NCBI GenBank assembly: GCA_946540365.1
Contig: CAMNIH010000083.1
Coordinates: 1-7,332 of the forward strand
DNA from: an uncultured Bacteroidales bacterium
Lineage (GTDB): Bacteria > Bacteroidota > Bacteroidia > Bacteroidales > P3
Direction: 5' to 3'
Length of the DNA: 7,332 nt
Positions 5,944 to 7,332 of the stretch are shown here, piece after piece. Position numbers and translations under genes: made by a program. The notes under the pieces are model-generated. The model ran no database searches and had not been told where the DNA came from. It saw only the letters and a list, made by a program, of their open reading frames with translations. Position 1 is the first letter of the stretch. Each line of letters begins with the position of its first letter.

Positions 5944-5953
5944 CAACAATTTT

Positions 5954-5964
5954 ATTACGTCGTA
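5954..5964. repeat. Short palindrome TTACGTCGTAA upstream of the redox promoter
   Basis: Two 5-base arms, TTACG and CGTAA, flank one T. It overlaps the spacer and upstream edge of the redox operon promoter, with weaker symmetry in the flanking A/T bases. It could be an operator half of the regulatory region, but an 11 bp palindrome may also be chance. Confidence 0.3.
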
Positions 5965-6000
5965 AAAATATTTCACCATTTTAACTTTATTTATGATTCA

Positions 6001-6012
6001 GTCGTGCGCGAT
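6001..6012. promoter_or_regulatory. Second operator-like sequence in the divergent region
   Basis: Read on the minus strand this is ATCGCGCACGAC, which matches the repeat at 5934-5923 (ATCGTGAACGAT) in 9 of 12 positions. The centres are 78 bp apart. It lies about 30 bp upstream of the methyltransferase -7 box and 60 bp upstream of the redox operon -7 box, so one regulator could touch both. Weak evidence by itself. Confidence 0.25.
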
Positions 6013-6040
6013 ATAAATATGCTGTTAAGAAAAAAATGCA

Positions 6041-6048
6041 TATCTTTG
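6041..6048 (+). promoter_or_regulatory. Bacteroidota-type -7 box for the RNA methyltransferase
   Basis: TATCTTTG at 6041-6048 is a good TAnnTTTG match, identical to the box at 1396-1389. Only four bases separate it from the ATG at 6053, so the transcript is predicted to start at or within a base or two of the start codon. No clear TTTG is seen 19 bp upstream. Confidence 0.65.
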
Positions 6049-6052
6049 CATC

Positions 6053-6853
6053 ATGAATATAATACATATAAATAGTCTTGACGACGATGTTTTGGCTCCC
6101 TATAGTCGATTGACGGAGAGGCAGCTGCAGAATCATCTACACCCCGAGGATGGCCTGTTCATCTGCGAAAGCTTAAAGGTGATTCGTGTGGCTTTGGCCC
6201 AGGGAATGGTGCCGGTTTCGTTTCTTTGCGAGGAAAAATTCGTTGGCGAGGTGCCGGACTGCGGGGCGCCAATATACACTGCCGAACGGGCTGTGCTGAA
6301 GAGTTTGACAGGCTACGAACTGTCGCGTGGTGTGCTTTGTGCCATGCGTCGTCCACAACTTCCAAGGGTGGATGAGGTGTTGCGGAGCGGACATCGCGTA
6401 GCGGTGCTCGATGGGGTGGTGAACAGTGAGAATATTGGTGCCATCTTCCGGGCCGCTGCTTCGTTGGGTATGGATGCCGTACTGCTCACTCGCTCCTGCT
6501 GTGACCCGCTGAATCGGCGAGCTTGCCGTGTCAGTATGGGCACGGTGTTCCAGCTGCCATGGACCTTCCTCGACGGTTATGTCCAACTTCATGATCAGGC
6601 TTTCTCTATCGTGGCGCTGGCGTTGACAGACCGGTCGGTGTCCATCGACGACCCCGTACTGAAGAGGGAGAAAAAGATAGCCATCGTCCTCGGTACTGAG
6701 GGCGATGGCTTGAGCGATGCTGTGTTACAGATGGCTGACCATGTGGCGCGCATCCCGATGCAGCGCGGGGTTGACTCGCTCAACGTGGCTGCCGCTGCCG
6801 CTGTGGCGTTCTGGGAATTAGGCAAGCCACTCGCAGGGCAAGCGTCAGAATGA
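6053..6853 (+). CDS. TrmH/SpoU-family RNA 2'-O-methyltransferase, 266 residues
   Basis: The protein would transfer a methyl group from SAM to a ribose 2'-OH of tRNA or rRNA. The three SpoU motifs are present: NSENIGAIFRAAASLG (124-139; N127 and catalytic-type R133), LGTEGDGLSD (213-222), and IPMQRGVDSLNVAAA (234-248; S242-L243-N244), which together form the trefoil-knot SAM site. The N-terminal part (about 1-105), with APYSRLTERQL and LFICESLKVI, is the substrate-binding extension typical of this subfamily, so the start at 6053 is right even though it lies 4 bases from the promoter box. Which RNA position is modified cannot be told from sequence. The gene is divergent from the redox operon, convergent with the DUF4105 gene, and overlaps the latter by 74 bp, including part of motif 3. 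Confidence 0.93.
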   Translation: MNIIHINSLDDDVLAPYSRLTERQLQNHLHPEDGLFICESLKVIRVALAQGMVPVSFLCEEKFVGEVPDCGAPIYTAERAVLKSLTGYELSRGVLCAMRRPQLPRVDEVLRSGHRVAVLDGVVNSENIGAIFRAAASLGMDAVLLTRSCCDPLNRRACRVSMGTVFQLPWTFLDGYVQLHDQAFSIVALALTDRSVSIDDPVLKREKKIAIVLGTEGDGLSDAVLQMADHVARIPMQRGVDSLNVAAAAAVAFWELGKPLAGQASE

Positions 6854-7332
6854 TGGGCAGGATGGCGACCGACAGGCCGCAGACGACGACCCACAGCGCC
6901 GCCACGGCGAAGCAGCCTTCCTGCAGCCACAATGCCCAGCGGGGACTTTTCTGCAGCCGGATAGCTATCAGCAGCAGTAAGGGTGAGAGCCATAGGATGT
7001 TCAGGTTCCATCGTGTACACCAGTGGCCGGTGCCGAACCACATGAAGCAGAGGAAAAGACCAGCGACTCCGGCCACGATGAACAGCACGCGGTCCATCCA
7101 GGGGCGCCACCAATGGCGCCAGCTCGTTATTGCCATAAGGGCAAACAACAGTGTAAACGCTGAGAGTGGCGGGAAGCTGCGGCGCAGCGGTTCGCGATGG
7201 TCGACGAGCAGCTGACGGCTGTCGGCCACGAGGGGGCGGCCGTCACGTGTGGCGTCGGCGTAGAGCTGCATCATGGTCAAGGGGTGGAACATGGCCTCGC
7301 GGCAGTCGGTGCGGTGGGCGGCCGGCAGGCCC
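6780..7332 (-). CDS. DUF4105 family membrane protein, C-terminal part (partial)
   Basis: The reading frame is open to the right edge, so the true start is outside the window; the first in-frame ATG (7292) is internal. The visible part begins GLPAAHRTDCREAMFHPL and continues into MMQLYADATRDGRPLVA, matching the end of the DUF4105 (Lnb N-terminal periplasmic) domain. Hydrophobic segments follow at about 7160-7110, 7090-7035, 7005-6960 and 6930-6850. The stretch FGTGHWCTRWNLNILWLSPL, with a His and an N-x-N-x-x-W-x-x-P, is the pattern I recall for these Bacteroidota proteins. The catalytic cysteine-type residues of the domain would lie upstream and are not visible. The short basic tail ends at 6780, antisense to the last 24 codons of the methyltransferase. 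Cell-envelope location is likely; the substrate is unknown. Confidence 0.8.
   Translation of the reverse strand, partial: GLPAAHRTDCREAMFHPLTMMQLYADATRDGRPLVADSRQLLVDHREPLRRSFPPLSAFTLLFALMAITSWRHWWRPWMDRVLFIVAGVAGLFLCFMWFGTGHWCTRWNLNILWLSPLLLLIAIRLQKSPRWALWLQEGCFAVAALWVVVCGLSVAILPIILTLALRVACLIPRTPQRQRQPR

Noticed and set aside
1..7332. tRNA, rRNA, CRISPR array, insertion sequence or phage genes
   Set aside because: No cloverleaf, no rRNA-like stretches, no regularly spaced repeats, and no transposase, integrase or terminal repeats were seen.

Overview
The window looks like chromosomal DNA from a member of the phylum Bacteroidota, most likely order Bacteroidales and perhaps a Prevotella-like genus. 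The reasons are: four promoter boxes of the Bacteroidota form TAnnTTTG, two with a TTTG-type -33 element at a 19 bp spacer; little sign of Shine-Dalgarno sequences; GC-rich genes separated by AT-rich gaps; and protein families typical of that group (DUF4105 membrane protein, a seven-segment membrane protein resembling the sensor half of Bacteroidales AraC regulators, and a small secreted-looking conserved protein). The genus call is inference.

Layout, right to left because most genes are on the minus strand. At 6780-7332 is the 3' part of a DUF4105 membrane protein. It converges with, and overlaps by 74 bp, a TrmH/SpoU-family RNA methyltransferase on the plus strand (6053-6853), the only plus-strand gene. 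Between that gene and the next is a 162 bp divergent promoter region with two related inverted repeats. A compact minus-strand operon then runs from 5890 to 3238: a bacterioferritin-like protein, a glutathione peroxidase, an OhrR-type MarR peroxide sensor, and a radical SAM enzyme whose start codon overlaps the ohrR stop. It ends at a clear intrinsic terminator. Next comes a monocistronic DUF1846 gene (2998-1517) with its own promoter and hairpin terminator. Last is a second operon (1353 to beyond position 1) encoding a single-pass membrane protein, a 65-residue protein, and the seven-segment membrane protein cut by the window edge.

The most interesting part is the 5890-3238 redox operon. OhrR is a thiol sensor of organic peroxides, the peroxidase removes them, and the ferritin homologue and radical SAM enzyme appear to be co-regulated. 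Two oddities stand out. First, a complete signal-peptide reading frame (44 codons from 5428) sits directly upstream of the peroxidase, one base out of frame, with a run of eight A at the junction. Losing one A would give an exported peroxidase, so the locus may switch between a cytosolic and a periplasmic enzyme, or the base count may be a sequencing error. Second, the ferritin homologue aligns end to end with bacterioferritin but lacks three of the six ferroxidase ligands. The combination is a plausible but unproven peroxide-response module of unknown full function.
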